Source: Lachnospiraceae bacterium (GTDB taxonomy: Bacteria; Bacillota; Clostridia; Lachnospirales; Lachnospiraceae). Taken from it: DNA of 64,000 nt. The notes under the pieces are model-generated. The model was not told the DNA's origin. It saw nothing but the letters and a program-made list of their open reading frames with translations, and made no database searches. Positions within the stretch are counted from its first letter, which is position 1. Every line of letters begins with the position of its first letter. This document shows positions 35,016-43,724 of this stretch, piece by piece. Position numbers and translations under genes: made by a program. The DNA lies in assembly GCA_024693135.1 (NCBI GenBank), contig JAILLN010000044.1:62001-126000 (forward strand), read 5' to 3'.

Positions 35016-35831
35016 ATGAAAGCAAGGGAAATCTTGGAGACGATCTGCGACTGGATGGATCGGAACAGCTGGAATTATGAAGGAGAGATGGCAGAGGACG
35101 GCAGTGGCGGGATTTTGGAGTCCGGGGTCGGGATCGAAAGTAAGCTGCAGCGCTGTGATGTCCGGATCCTGGCTGAGGACGGGTATTACCGCGTGATGGT
35201 CTATGTGCCCCTGGCCGCCAGGGAAGACGACAAGGCCAGGATCATGAAGTTCATCACCCTTGTGAATTATGACATGAAATACGGTGATTTTGAGATGAAC
35301 TGGGATAAGGGACAGATCCTCTTTAAGCACAGCATCTGCCTGGAGGGGGATGCCGCGGTGCTGACGGATGAGATGATCGCCGACAGCATCTTCCGGTCCG
35401 TGGCCATGCTGGAAACCCATGGGGATGCCCTGGCTGCCCTGTTGATGGGCTTTTCCACTCCAGAGGAGGAATATGACATCCTGAATGGGAAGCCGAGAAG
35501 CGAAAAGTTTGTGGTGACCTTAAAGGATGGAGGAAAGACCGGAGGTGCCGTAGAGGGGAGCATAGAGGCTGCCGTGAAGGAAACCCCGAAGAGAACCCGC
35601 AGGAAAAAGGCCGCCGGGGATACGCCAGGGACCAGGGCGAAGGATGCCGCAAAGGATAAGGCAAAGCCCGCATCGAAGAGTCCGGCAAAGGGCCGGGTGA
35701 AGGGCACAGGCCGGGATACCGCCAAGGACGCCGAAGAAGGCGGAAGGAAGGGCAGGGGAAGAGCCACCGAAAAGGCGGAGAAGACACCCAGGAGAAGAAG
35801 CCGCAAGACGGAGGACTCTGCCGGATCCTGA
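35016..35831 (+). CDS. YbjN-domain protein with a histone-H1-like basic tail
   Basis: A 271-residue protein. Residues 1 to about 150 look like a YbjN/type III secretion-chaperone fold (ICDWMDRNSWNYEGEM, YYRVMVYVPLAAREDDKARI, FITLVNYDMKYGDFEMNWD). Residues about 180-271 are almost only Lys, Arg, Ala, Gly, Thr, Pro, Ser with scattered Asp/Glu (e.g. AKDKAKPASKSPAKGRVKGT), resembling histone-H1-like bacterial proteins that bind nucleic acids. The combination is unusual. It opens the operon that includes der (ribosome assembly), so RNA or ribosome binding of the tail is possible, but only by inference. Confidence 0.75.
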   Translation: MKAREILETICDWMDRNSWNYEGEMAEDGSGGILESGVGIESKLQRCDVRILAEDGYYRVMVYVPLAAREDDKARIMKFITLVNYDMKYGDFEMNWDKGQILFKHSICLEGDAAVLTDEMIADSIFRSVAMLETHGDALAALLMGFSTPEEEYDILNGKPRSEKFVVTLKDGGKTGGAVEGSIEAAVKETPKRTRRKKAAGDTPGTRAKDAAKDKAKPASKSPAKGRVKGTGRDTAKDAEEGGRKGRGRATEKAEKTPRRRSRKTEDSAGS

Positions 35832-35842
35832 GTAAAGGAAGC

Positions 35843-37153
35843 ATGAAAAAGAATCAAAGCCATATCGTACAATCAATCCGCCCGGGCAGTGCCGCAGAAG
35901 GCACATCTGTAAGCCCGGGCGATGAACTCATACGGGTCAACGGCGAGGAGGTCGCCGATATCTTTGATTACCAATACCTGACCACGGATACCGAGCTGGA
36001 GCTTGTCCTTCGGGATGAGTCGGGCAGGCTGAAGACGGTATGCATGGAAAAGGAGGAGGATGAGGATCCGGGGCTCGTCTTTGCTGAAGGGCTCATGGAT
36101 GAATACCGGTCCTGCCGGAACCGCTGTATCTTCTGCTTTATCGACCAGATGCCGAAGGGGATGAGGCCGACCCTTTATTTTAAGGATGACGATTCCAGGC
36201 TTTCCTTCCTGCAGGGAAATTACGTGACCTTGACGAACCTGTCGGAGGAGGATGTGGACCGGATCATCCGCTACCGCCTGGATCCGGTGAATATCTCCTT
36301 TCATGCCACGGATCCGGAGCTCAGGTGCCGGATGATGGGAAACCGCTTTGCCGGCGAGGCCCTGGAGAAAGCCCGCCGCCTGAAGGAAGCCGGGATCCAT
36401 ATGAACGGCCAGATCGTGCTCTGCAAGGGGATCAATGATGGAGCCCAGCTGGAAAAAAGCATCCTTGACCTGTCCGGATATCTGCCTGAGCTCATGAGCC
36501 TTTCCGTGGTGCCTGCGGGGCTTACCCGGTTCAGGGATGGGCTGTATCCGCTGGAAGCCTTTACGGCGGAGGATGCGGGGGATGTGGTCCGCACCGTGGA
36601 GAAATGGCAGGAAAGGCTTTACCGGGGAAAAGGCTCCCATTTTGTCCACGCCTCGGACGAATGGTATATGCTCCTTGGGCGGCCCGTGCCGGAGGAGGAA
36701 AGCTATGACGGGTATCTCCAGCTGGAAAACGGGGTGGGGATGATCCGGCTGATGCTTGAGGAATTTGAGGACGGGATCAAAAGCCTCCGCAGGTCAAAGA
36801 AAAAGAGAGAGTTTTCCCTGGCGACGGGGGAGCTGGCCTATCCGGTCATTTGGGGGATGACCCAGAGAATGAGGGAGGTTTATCCCAATATGACGGTCCA
36901 CTGCCACAAGATCCGGAATGACTTCTTTGGGGCCAGGATCACGGTGTCGGGGCTCATCACCGGGCAGGACCTTTTGAAGCAGCTTAAAGGTCAGCCGCTG
37001 GGGGAGGCCCTTTACCTGCCGGAAAACATGCTCCGGGCGGGAGAAGAGGTCTTTCTTGACGACATGACGGTATCGGGGCTTGCCGAGTCTTTACAAGTCA
37101 AAATCCATATTGTAAAATCAGACGGAATATCATTTATCAGGATGTACAGATGA
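35843..37153 (+). CDS. DUF512 radical-SAM-like protein with PDZ domain
   Basis: A 436-residue protein. Residues 1-65 form a PDZ-like domain (SIRPGSAAEGTSVSPGDELI). A Cys cluster CRNRCIFCFIDQMPKG has Cys at 91, 95 and 98 in the CX3CX2C order of radical SAM enzymes, followed by TLYFKDDDSRLSFLQGNY and PVNISFHATDPELRCRMMGN. The C-terminal DUF512 part has SLSVVPAGLTRFRDGLYPLE and a hydrophobic end. Substrate unknown; it occurs next to der in many Firmicutes, as here (ATGA overlap with der). Confidence 0.9.
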   Translation: MKKNQSHIVQSIRPGSAAEGTSVSPGDELIRVNGEEVADIFDYQYLTTDTELELVLRDESGRLKTVCMEKEEDEDPGLVFAEGLMDEYRSCRNRCIFCFIDQMPKGMRPTLYFKDDDSRLSFLQGNYVTLTNLSEEDVDRIIRYRLDPVNISFHATDPELRCRMMGNRFAGEALEKARRLKEAGIHMNGQIVLCKGINDGAQLEKSILDLSGYLPELMSLSVVPAGLTRFRDGLYPLEAFTAEDAGDVVRTVEKWQERLYRGKGSHFVHASDEWYMLLGRPVPEEESYDGYLQLENGVGMIRLMLEEFEDGIKSLRRSKKKREFSLATGELAYPVIWGMTQRMREVYPNMTVHCHKIRNDFFGARITVSGLITGQDLLKQLKGQPLGEALYLPENMLRAGEEVFLDDMTVSGLAESLQVKIHIVKSDGISFIRMYR

Positions 37154-38469
37154 GTAAACCAATCGTAGCGATCGTAGGCCGGCCGAATGTGGGAAAGTCC
37201 TCCCTCTTCAACATGCTGGCCGGCAGGAGGATCGCAATCGTAAAAGATGAACCCGGGATCACCCGGGACAGGATCTATGCCGACGTGGACTGGGAAGGCA
37301 GGACGTTTACGGTGATCGATACCGGCGGCATCGAGCCGGAAAGCGCTGATCCCATGCTGAGCAAGATGAGGGAGCAGGCCCTGATCGCCGTTAATACGGC
37401 GGATGTGGTCATCTTCATGACGGACGTCCAGATGGGGCTTTCCGATGATGACGTGGGCGTATCGAATATCTTAAGGCGCTCGGGGAAGCCGGTGATCCTT
37501 GCCGTCAATAAGGTGGACAGCTTCCGGAAATACGAGTCGGACGTCTATGAATTCTACAACCTGGGCCTGGGGGATCCCTTTCCCATCTCGGCCACGGAAA
37601 AGCAGGGAGTGGGAGACCTTCTGTCGGAGGTGGTGAAGCACCTGCCCGGGGAGTCTTCCGGACAGGAGGAGGACGAGAGGCCGAAGATCGCCATCGTGGG
37701 CCGGCCGAATGTGGGAAAATCCTCCATGATCAACCGGTACCTGGGAAAGGACCGCCTGATCGTCTCCGAGGTGGCGGGCACCACCAGGGATGCCATCGAT
37801 ACCGTGGTGAAGCATCACGGCAAGGAATATATCTTTGTGGATACCGCAGGGCTTAGGCGCAAGAATAAGATCAAGGAAGAGCTGGAGGCCTACATGATCG
37901 CCAGGACCGTAAGCGCCGTGGACCGTTCGGATGTGGTGGTGGTGGTGATCGATGCTTTGGAGGGCGTGGCTGAGCAGGATGCAAAGATCGCAGGCATTGC
38001 CCATGACAGGGGTAAGGGGGTCATTATTGCCGTCAATAAATGGGATGCCCTGGAAAAGAACGACAAGACCATCTATGAGATGTCGAGGAAGATCCAGCAG
38101 ACCCTGTCCTTCATGCCTTATGCGGAGATCCTCTTTATTTCCGCAAAGACCGGGCAGAGGATGGACAAGCTGTTTGCTTCCATCGATGCCGTGATCGAGA
38201 ATCAGAACATGCGGGTGCAGACAGGGGTGCTCAATGAGATCCTGGCCGAAGCCCTTGCCATGCAGCAGCCGCCTACGGATAAAGGCAGGAGGCTGAAGGT
38301 ATTCTACATGACCCAGACCGGCGTCAAGCCGCCCACCTTCGTGCTTTTCGTCAACAGCATGAAGCTGATGCACTACTCCTATACCAGATATATCGAAAAT
38401 AAGGTGCGGGAAGCCTTCGGCTTTGCGGGGACGCCCCTGCGGTTCATCGTGAAAGAAAGGAAGCAGTGA
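37150..38469 (+). CDS. der: Ribosome-associated GTPase Der (EngA)
   Basis: A 439-residue tandem GTPase for 50S ribosome assembly. Two P-loops, GRPNVGKSSLFNML at residue 9 and GRPNVGKSSMINRY near residue 183, each have DTGG/DTAG and NKVD/NKWD motifs. The C-terminal KH-like domain ends ENKVREAFGFAGTPLRFIVK. ATG 37150 overlaps the DUF512 stop by 4 nt; the end overlaps plsY by 1 nt. Confidence 0.97.
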   Translation: MSKPIVAIVGRPNVGKSSLFNMLAGRRIAIVKDEPGITRDRIYADVDWEGRTFTVIDTGGIEPESADPMLSKMREQALIAVNTADVVIFMTDVQMGLSDDDVGVSNILRRSGKPVILAVNKVDSFRKYESDVYEFYNLGLGDPFPISATEKQGVGDLLSEVVKHLPGESSGQEEDERPKIAIVGRPNVGKSSMINRYLGKDRLIVSEVAGTTRDAIDTVVKHHGKEYIFVDTAGLRRKNKIKEELEAYMIARTVSAVDRSDVVVVVIDALEGVAEQDAKIAGIAHDRGKGVIIAVNKWDALEKNDKTIYEMSRKIQQTLSFMPYAEILFISAKTGQRMDKLFASIDAVIENQNMRVQTGVLNEILAEALAMQQPPTDKGRRLKVFYMTQTGVKPPTFVLFVNSMKLMHYSYTRYIENKVREAFGFAGTPLRFIVKERKQ

Positions 38470-39128
38470 TGTTTCGGATTTATTGCCTGCTGATCGGATA
38501 TGCCTTCGGGCTTTTCCAGACCAGCTATATTCTGGGGAAAATGCATGGCATCGACATCAGGGATTACGGTTCCGGCAATGCGGGGACCACAAACATGATG
38601 CGCACCATGGGAACAAAGGCCGGCCTCATCACCTTTGCCGGGGATGTGGCTAAGACCATGATCGCGGTATGGCTTTGTTATTTTATCTTCCGGGACAGGC
38701 TCCCGGACATGGTGCCGGTGATCAAGATCTATGCGGGGGCAGGGGCGATATTGGGCCATAATTTTCCCTTCTACCTGAATTTCAAGGGCGGGAAGGGAAT
38801 CGCCTGTACGGCGGGACTGGTGCTTTCCTATGACCCGGTGATCTCCATCCTCGGCATCATCACGTTTTTCTCCATATTCTTTGCCACCCATTATGTGTCC
38901 CTGGGCTCCATCCTGGTATATGTGGGGCTTGTGACCGAATTCATCGTCATGGGCATGAATCACTGGGGCTGCTTCAGGGCCGCCTCGGATGCGGCGGTAT
39001 GGGAGTCCTGCGTGGTCATGGGGCTTTTGGCCATCATGGCGTTTTACAAGCACCGGGAAAATATCAAGAGGCTGCTGTCGGGCACGGAAAAGAAAACCTA
39101 CCTGAAAAGCAAAAAGTCTGAGGGATAA
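38469..39128 (+). CDS. plsY: Acyl-phosphate:glycerol-3-phosphate acyltransferase PlsY
   Basis: A 219-residue membrane enzyme with about five segments, making lysophosphatidic acid for phospholipids. The conserved loops are DYGSGNAGTTNMMRTMG and GHNFPFYLNFKGGKGIACTA. The start is ATG 38469 in TGATG with the der stop; a GTG directly before is possible. It pairs with gpsA just downstream, which supplies glycerol 3-phosphate. Confidence 0.95.
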   Translation: MFRIYCLLIGYAFGLFQTSYILGKMHGIDIRDYGSGNAGTTNMMRTMGTKAGLITFAGDVAKTMIAVWLCYFIFRDRLPDMVPVIKIYAGAGAILGHNFPFYLNFKGGKGIACTAGLVLSYDPVISILGIITFFSIFFATHYVSLGSILVYVGLVTEFIVMGMNHWGCFRAASDAAVWESCVVMGLLAIMAFYKHRENIKRLLSGTEKKTYLKSKKSEG

Positions 39129-39133
39129 GGGGG

Positions 39134-40144
39134 ATGATGGGATTGGAAAGCAGGAAGGTCTCTGTGATCGGAGCCGGGAGCTGGGGCACAGCCTTAGCCT
39201 GGCTTCTTTGCGGCAACGGGCATCAGGTGACGGTCTGGTCGGCTCTTGCCGACGAGATCGATATGATGTCAAGGGAACACGAGCATAAGCTGAAGCTGCC
39301 GGGGGTCATGCTTCCGGAGAGCATGTCCTTTACCACGGATCTGAAGGAAGCCGTGGCAGGGGCGGATCTCCTGGTGCTGGCGGTGCCTTCCCCCTTTGTG
39401 AGAGGCACGGCAAGAAAAATGGCGGCATATGCGTCTGCAGGCCAGCTCATCACCAGCGTGGCCAAGGGGATCGAGGAGAAGACCCTGGATACCATGACCA
39501 TGATCCTTGAAGAGGAGATCCCCCAGGCCAGGACGGTGGCTCTTTCGGGGCCGAGCCATGCTGAGGAAGTGGGGCGGGGCATGCCCACCGCCATCGTAGC
39601 AGGAGCCGGAGAGCCCTCGGATGCGGAAGTCGTACAGGACATTTTCATGAATGACTTCTTCCGGGTATATACCTCGGATGATCCTTATGGGATGCAGCTG
39701 GGCGGGGCGCTGAAAAATGTGATCGCCCTGGCCGCAGGGATCGCAGACGGGCTGGGATATGGAGACAATACCAAGGCGGCCCTGATCACCCGGGGAATCC
39801 ATGAGATCGCCAGGCTCGGGGAAGCCGCCGGGGGAAAGAAGGAAACCTTCCAGGGGCTCACCGGCATCGGGGATCTGATCGTGACCTGTGCTTCCATGCA
39901 TTCCAGGAACCGGAGGGCCGGGATCCTTATCGGGCAGGGAAAGAGCTATGAGGAAGCCATGGAGGAGGTAAAGCAGGTGGTAGAGGGGGTCTACAGCGCA
40001 AAGGCCGCCATGGGCCTCGCCGAACGGTACGACGTCCCACTTCCCATCATCACCGAGGTGAACCGGGTGCTTTTTGAAAAGAAAAAGCCCGGGGATGCGC
40101 TGAAGGAGCTCATGTGCCGGGCAAGGAAAGACGAAATGCTCTGA
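39134..40144 (+). CDS. gpsA: Glycerol-3-phosphate dehydrogenase (NAD(P)+)
   Basis: A 336-residue enzyme reducing dihydroxyacetone phosphate to glycerol 3-phosphate. N-terminal GAGSWGTALAWLLCGNGHQV is the dinucleotide fold; VALSGPSHAEEVGRGMPTA, GALKNVIALAAGIADGLGYG (catalytic Lys) and GLTGIGDLIVTC are conserved. The start is ATG 39134 or ATG 39137. It ends the operon begun at 34954. The 85-nt gap to convergent metF has only a weak CCGCCTTCGGC hairpin. Confidence 0.96.
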   Translation: MMGLESRKVSVIGAGSWGTALAWLLCGNGHQVTVWSALADEIDMMSREHEHKLKLPGVMLPESMSFTTDLKEAVAGADLLVLAVPSPFVRGTARKMAAYASAGQLITSVAKGIEEKTLDTMTMILEEEIPQARTVALSGPSHAEEVGRGMPTAIVAGAGEPSDAEVVQDIFMNDFFRVYTSDDPYGMQLGGALKNVIALAAGIADGLGYGDNTKAALITRGIHEIARLGEAAGGKKETFQGLTGIGDLIVTCASMHSRNRRAGILIGQGKSYEEAMEEVKQVVEGVYSAKAAMGLAERYDVPLPIITEVNRVLFEKKKPGDALKELMCRARKDEML

Positions 40145-40229
40145 TCTTTGTATTCGCAGCGAAACCAGCTGCCGGATTCCATTTGGCTTTGCGGTATATG
40201 CTGTTCAGGTAATCGACCGCCTTCGGCAA

Positions 40230-41120
40230 TCAATAACGTGAACCAGTATAACGGGGCCTGATCTGGGAGAAGATCTCCTCGGCAAGGGCGGGCTTATTCA
40301 TGATATAGAGGTGGATGCCGTCTGCCCCGTGCTCAAGCAGGTACTGACACTGCCGGATCGCATAGTCGATGCCGGCTTTTTTCATGTCCTCCGGCCGGTC
40401 TGCATATCTGGCGGCCAGATCCGAAAACTCCTTGGGCACGGAGGTGCCGGACAGGGAGATGGTGGTGCCCAGCATCTTTACGCTGGTGATGGGCATGATG
40501 CCGGCGGATACGGGCACATGGATGCCCCGCTTGTCCATCCTTTCCAGAAGGGAATAGAAAAGGGAATTGTCCAGGAAGAGCTGGGAGATCAGCATGCTGC
40601 AGCCACTTTCCACCTTGAGCTTCAGATGGTCGGCATCCTCGTCGAGGCTTTTGGCTTCGAAATGCTTATCCGGATAGCAGGCTCCGGCGATGGTAAATTC
40701 CGGGAAGTTCTTCTGCACGTACTCCGCCATGTCGCTTGCATGCAGGAAGTCCCTGGCATTAAACTCCTCGTCCGTCATGAGCTTCGGCCGGTCGCCCCGG
40801 AGCACCAGCACATTCTCGATGCCGTGCTCCCGGAAGGTCAGAAGCCCCTCATGCAGCCTCTCCCGGCTGAAGCCGACGCTGGTGATATGGGAGAGGACCT
40901 CCAGACCGCATTTATTTTTGGCAAAGGATGCGATCTCCACGGCCTTTCCCGCATTGGAGCCGCCTGCCCCGTAGGTCACACTCAAAAAATCCGGATGGAT
41001 CTTCCCAATGGCGGTAAGGGTCTCATCGATCCTTAAAAGCTCTTCTTCTTTTTTCGGCGGATAGATCTCACAGGAAAAAACCGGCTTGGAATCACGGTAA
41101 AGATCACGGATGCTGCTCAT
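40230..41120 (-). CDS. metF: Methylenetetrahydrofolate reductase
   Basis: A 296-residue flavoprotein reducing methylene- to methyl-tetrahydrofolate for methionine synthesis or acetogenesis. Motifs are VFSCEIYPPKKEEE, DFLSVTYGAGGSNAGKAVEI, VLVLRGDRP, IAGACYPDKHFEAKSLDEDA and KLKVESGCSMLISQLFLDN. The start at 41120 is supported by homology and GAGAGG upstream on the minus strand. A longer reading frame continues through the upstream promoter and is not credible. The gene stands alone. Confidence 0.94.
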   Translation of the reverse strand: MSSIRDLYRDSKPVFSCEIYPPKKEEELLRIDETLTAIGKIHPDFLSVTYGAGGSNAGKAVEIASFAKNKCGLEVLSHITSVGFSRERLHEGLLTFREHGIENVLVLRGDRPKLMTDEEFNARDFLHASDMAEYVQKNFPEFTIAGACYPDKHFEAKSLDEDADHLKLKVESGCSMLISQLFLDNSLFYSLLERMDKRGIHVPVSAGIMPITSVKMLGTTISLSGTSVPKEFSDLAARYADRPEDMKKAGIDYAIRQCQYLLEHGADGIHLYIMNKPALAEEIFSQIRPRYTGSRY

Positions 41121-41158
41121 AACAAACCTCTCTATTGTCTTGAAAAATAGGCAGATAT

Positions 41159-41188
41159 ATCTTATCATAGGAAAAGAGAACGTGTCAA
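41159..41188 (-). promoter_or_regulatory. Probable promoter of metF
   Basis: On the minus strand, TTGACA (41188-41183), 18 nt, TAAGAT (41164-41159), 38 nt before the metF start. The divergent receiver gene must share this 95-nt gap. Confidence 0.55.
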
Positions 41189-41215
41189 AACAAGGAAGGG
41201 GAGGCAGGGGTACAG

Positions 41216-41605
41216 ATGAAAAAGGTTTTTGTGATCGACGACATGCCCATGGTATGCGATCAGGCGGAAAGCATGATGAAGGACAGATACGAGGTCTTTG
41301 TCTGGGATCCGGATCAGGATGCTGTAGCCCAGATCCGTGAAGCAAAGCCGGATGTGGTTCTTCTCGACCTGTACCTGGAGGATGATGTCTCGGGCAGGAT
41401 CCTTGAGAGCCTTGCGGGTGACCCGGAGCTTTCCTCCATCCCGGTGATCGTGACGGCGGCGGATGCCTCCGTGCTCCTGATCGCAAAGTTCTATTCCATG
41501 GGAGCCTCGGATTTCATCAGGAAGCCCTTTGTGGAGCATGTGCTCTTTCGGAAGCTCGATTCCCAGATCAAGCTGAAAGAGATCGGCTATCGGTTCGAAT
41601 TATAA
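41216..41605 (+). CDS. Stand-alone receiver-domain response regulator
   Basis: A 129-residue CheY-like protein with no output domain: VFVIDDMPMVCDQAE, phospho-acceptor Asp in DVVLLDLYLEDDVSG (about residue 48), conserved Thr/Ser in IVTAADAS and Lys in FIRKPF. GGGAGG lies before ATG 41216. Six nucleotides separate it from the first hybrid kinase, so it is a likely phosphate acceptor in the same relay. Confidence 0.9.
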   Translation: MKKVFVIDDMPMVCDQAESMMKDRYEVFVWDPDQDAVAQIREAKPDVVLLDLYLEDDVSGRILESLAGDPELSSIPVIVTAADASVLLIAKFYSMGASDFIRKPFVEHVLFRKLDSQIKLKEIGYRFEL

Positions 41606-41611
41606 TCTGTA

Positions 41612-43708
41612 ATGGAAAATAATCTTATTTCAAAGCTTTTCGGGAAACAGGTGCCCTTAGAGATCCGGAGCTTCCATGTGGCGATGGGGTTCTTTTTTGC
41701 CACCATCGTGGCTGTATTGGTGGAAGCCGTCACGGTCATGCTTCCTGTCCCCTTTTATGTGGTGACCGGCTTTACGGTTCTGTCTGTGGTGGCGGCCTAC
41801 GGCTTTGCCGTGCGGACGGGGCGCTATAATCTGTGTGCCTTTGGCATCTCCCTGCTGCTCAATCTGCTGGAGCTTCCCCTGGCCTATTTCATAGACGGGA
41901 GGATGATATCCTCTGCCCTGATCTATTATTCCCTGGCCTTTTATTTCATCATGTTTAACATCTCCGGGATCTACCGGATCATTTCCCTGTTCTGTTTCTT
42001 TCTTTCCTACATCCTTTCGGTCACGGGGATGTACCTGCTGCACAGGGACTATACAGGCTTTCGGAAAGAACCCTTCAGCATCGTGTCGGATGTGCTGGTG
42101 CCGCTCCTGATCTGCGTGGCCTACGCCTGCGTCTCCGTCCTCTTCCGGATGAGGATGTATGAAGAGGAGATCCGCACGGCAGAGGATGAACGGATCCGTG
42201 CGGAAAAGGCGGACCAGTCCAAGGACGTCTTTATGATGAACATGTCCCATGAGATGCGTACGCCGATGAATGCGGTCATGAGCGCGGCAGGCCTGATCTA
42301 TGACAAGGATGTGGCCCCCGAAGTCAAGCGTCATGTGGGATATGTGCGCAATGCCTGCGAGAATCTGATCTCCACCGTGGATGACCTCCTGGTCTTTTCC
42401 GAGATGGAGGGCGACAAGATGGAATTCGTCAGAGAGGAGTATGACCTGGAAGCCCTTCTGGAGGAGATCGTCAATATGATCTCCGTAAGGCTCATGGAGA
42501 CAGAGGTCGCCTTCTATGTCCATATCGATCCCATGCTTCCAAAGACCCTCTTTGGGGACGGGCAGAAATTAAGGCAGCTTTTCATCAACATCCTGAATAA
42601 TGCAGTGAAATATACCGTGGCAGGCTATGTGGAGCTGAATGTATCCGTGAAAAAGATCCTGGGGGATGAGCTGACCCTCATGGCACAGGTGTCGGATACC
42701 GGGATCGGGATCCGGGAGGAGGAGATCCCGAGGCTTTTCCAGGCCTTTGAAAGGGTGGACGACAAGCTGCATGATACCATCCGGATCGAGGGTTCGGGCC
42801 TGGGGCTTTCCATCAGCAGAACCATCGCCGAGGGCATGGGCGGAGGGATCACGGTAGAGAGCGAATACAACCGGGGATCCACCTTCTCCTTTGAAGTCAG
42901 GCAGCAGATCATCGATGCCCAGCCACTTTCTGCCATACGCGATACGGCGTCCTTAAGCGTCCTGCTCTTTGAGGAGGAGGGGAAACGGGCGGATTCCCTG
43001 GAGCGTGCCTTCCGGGAATGCGGGGTGGACTGCCTGACCGCCAGGAATGACGTGGCATTTCGCAATCACTGCCGTAATGAGCGGTTTACCCATATCTTTA
43101 TTTCCCTGGACCACTATATTGAGTTTAGGGGCATCCTGGCAGAGCTTAAGGGCAGGATCGTGGTCCTCCAGGACATAGACCAGACCATGGTGCTGGAACC
43201 GCATATGGAGCGGATGCTGCGTCCCGTCAGCTGCCTGACCCTGGCCCGGTATTTCAATCATAAGGATTCCAAGGCGGGGGCGGGAAATGGAAGCAAGCTC
43301 CGCTTCCGGTGCCCGGATGCCAGGGTGCTGGTCATTGACGATAATAAGACCAATCTTTTCGTGGCCCAGGGTCTTCTCGGACGCTACGGGATGAGCGTGG
43401 TGACGGCCGTCAGCGGGAGCGAGGCGCTGAATCTCCTGGATGAGAGGGGCTTCGATATGGTATTTATCGATTATATGATGCCGGAGATGGACGGGATCGA
43501 TACCCTGAAGGCCATCCGGAGCTGCAGTTATTCCTGGGTGGCTGAGGTGCCCTGCGTCGTCCTGACCGCGGATGCGGCAGAGGGGGCGAAGCAGATGCTG
43601 ATGACAGCCGGATTTGATGATTATATCTCAAAGCCGATCCAGGTAGACCAGCTGACGTCCACGATCCGGAGGCTGATCGATCCGGATCTGATCAAGAGAC
43701 TGGACTGA
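41612..43708 (+). CDS. Hybrid sensor histidine kinase (membrane, HisKA-HATPase-REC)
   Basis: A 698-residue kinase. Six hydrophobic segments fill about residues 20-180 with no large external sensor. HisKA has the phospho-His213 in MSHEMRTPMNAVM. The ATPase has NILNNAVKYT (N box), VSDTGIGIREEEI and GSGLGLSISRTIAEGMGG. Residues about 445-550 resemble a degenerate receiver lacking the acceptor Asp (SVLLFEEEGKRADSLERAFR). A full C-terminal receiver has Asp620 in FIDYMMPEMDGI. It shares this design with the next gene, suggesting tandem duplication. Confidence 0.93.
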   Translation: MENNLISKLFGKQVPLEIRSFHVAMGFFFATIVAVLVEAVTVMLPVPFYVVTGFTVLSVVAAYGFAVRTGRYNLCAFGISLLLNLLELPLAYFIDGRMISSALIYYSLAFYFIMFNISGIYRIISLFCFFLSYILSVTGMYLLHRDYTGFRKEPFSIVSDVLVPLLICVAYACVSVLFRMRMYEEEIRTAEDERIRAEKADQSKDVFMMNMSHEMRTPMNAVMSAAGLIYDKDVAPEVKRHVGYVRNACENLISTVDDLLVFSEMEGDKMEFVREEYDLEALLEEIVNMISVRLMETEVAFYVHIDPMLPKTLFGDGQKLRQLFINILNNAVKYTVAGYVELNVSVKKILGDELTLMAQVSDTGIGIREEEIPRLFQAFERVDDKLHDTIRIEGSGLGLSISRTIAEGMGGGITVESEYNRGSTFSFEVRQQIIDAQPLSAIRDTASLSVLLFEEEGKRADSLERAFRECGVDCLTARNDVAFRNHCRNERFTHIFISLDHYIEFRGILAELKGRIVVLQDIDQTMVLEPHMERMLRPVSCLTLARYFNHKDSKAGAGNGSKLRFRCPDARVLVIDDNKTNLFVAQGLLGRYGMSVVTAVSGSEALNLLDERGFDMVFIDYMMPEMDGIDTLKAIRSCSYSWVAEVPCVVLTADAAEGAKQMLMTAGFDDYISKPIQVDQLTSTIRRLIDPDLIKRLD

Positions 43709-43724
43709 AGGGCATGGGGATACG

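Noticed and set aside
40230-41486. Longer metF start on the minus strand
   Set aside because: The extra 120 residues are Pro/Arg-rich, cross a good promoter and overlap the divergent receiver gene; MTHFR homology starts at 41120.
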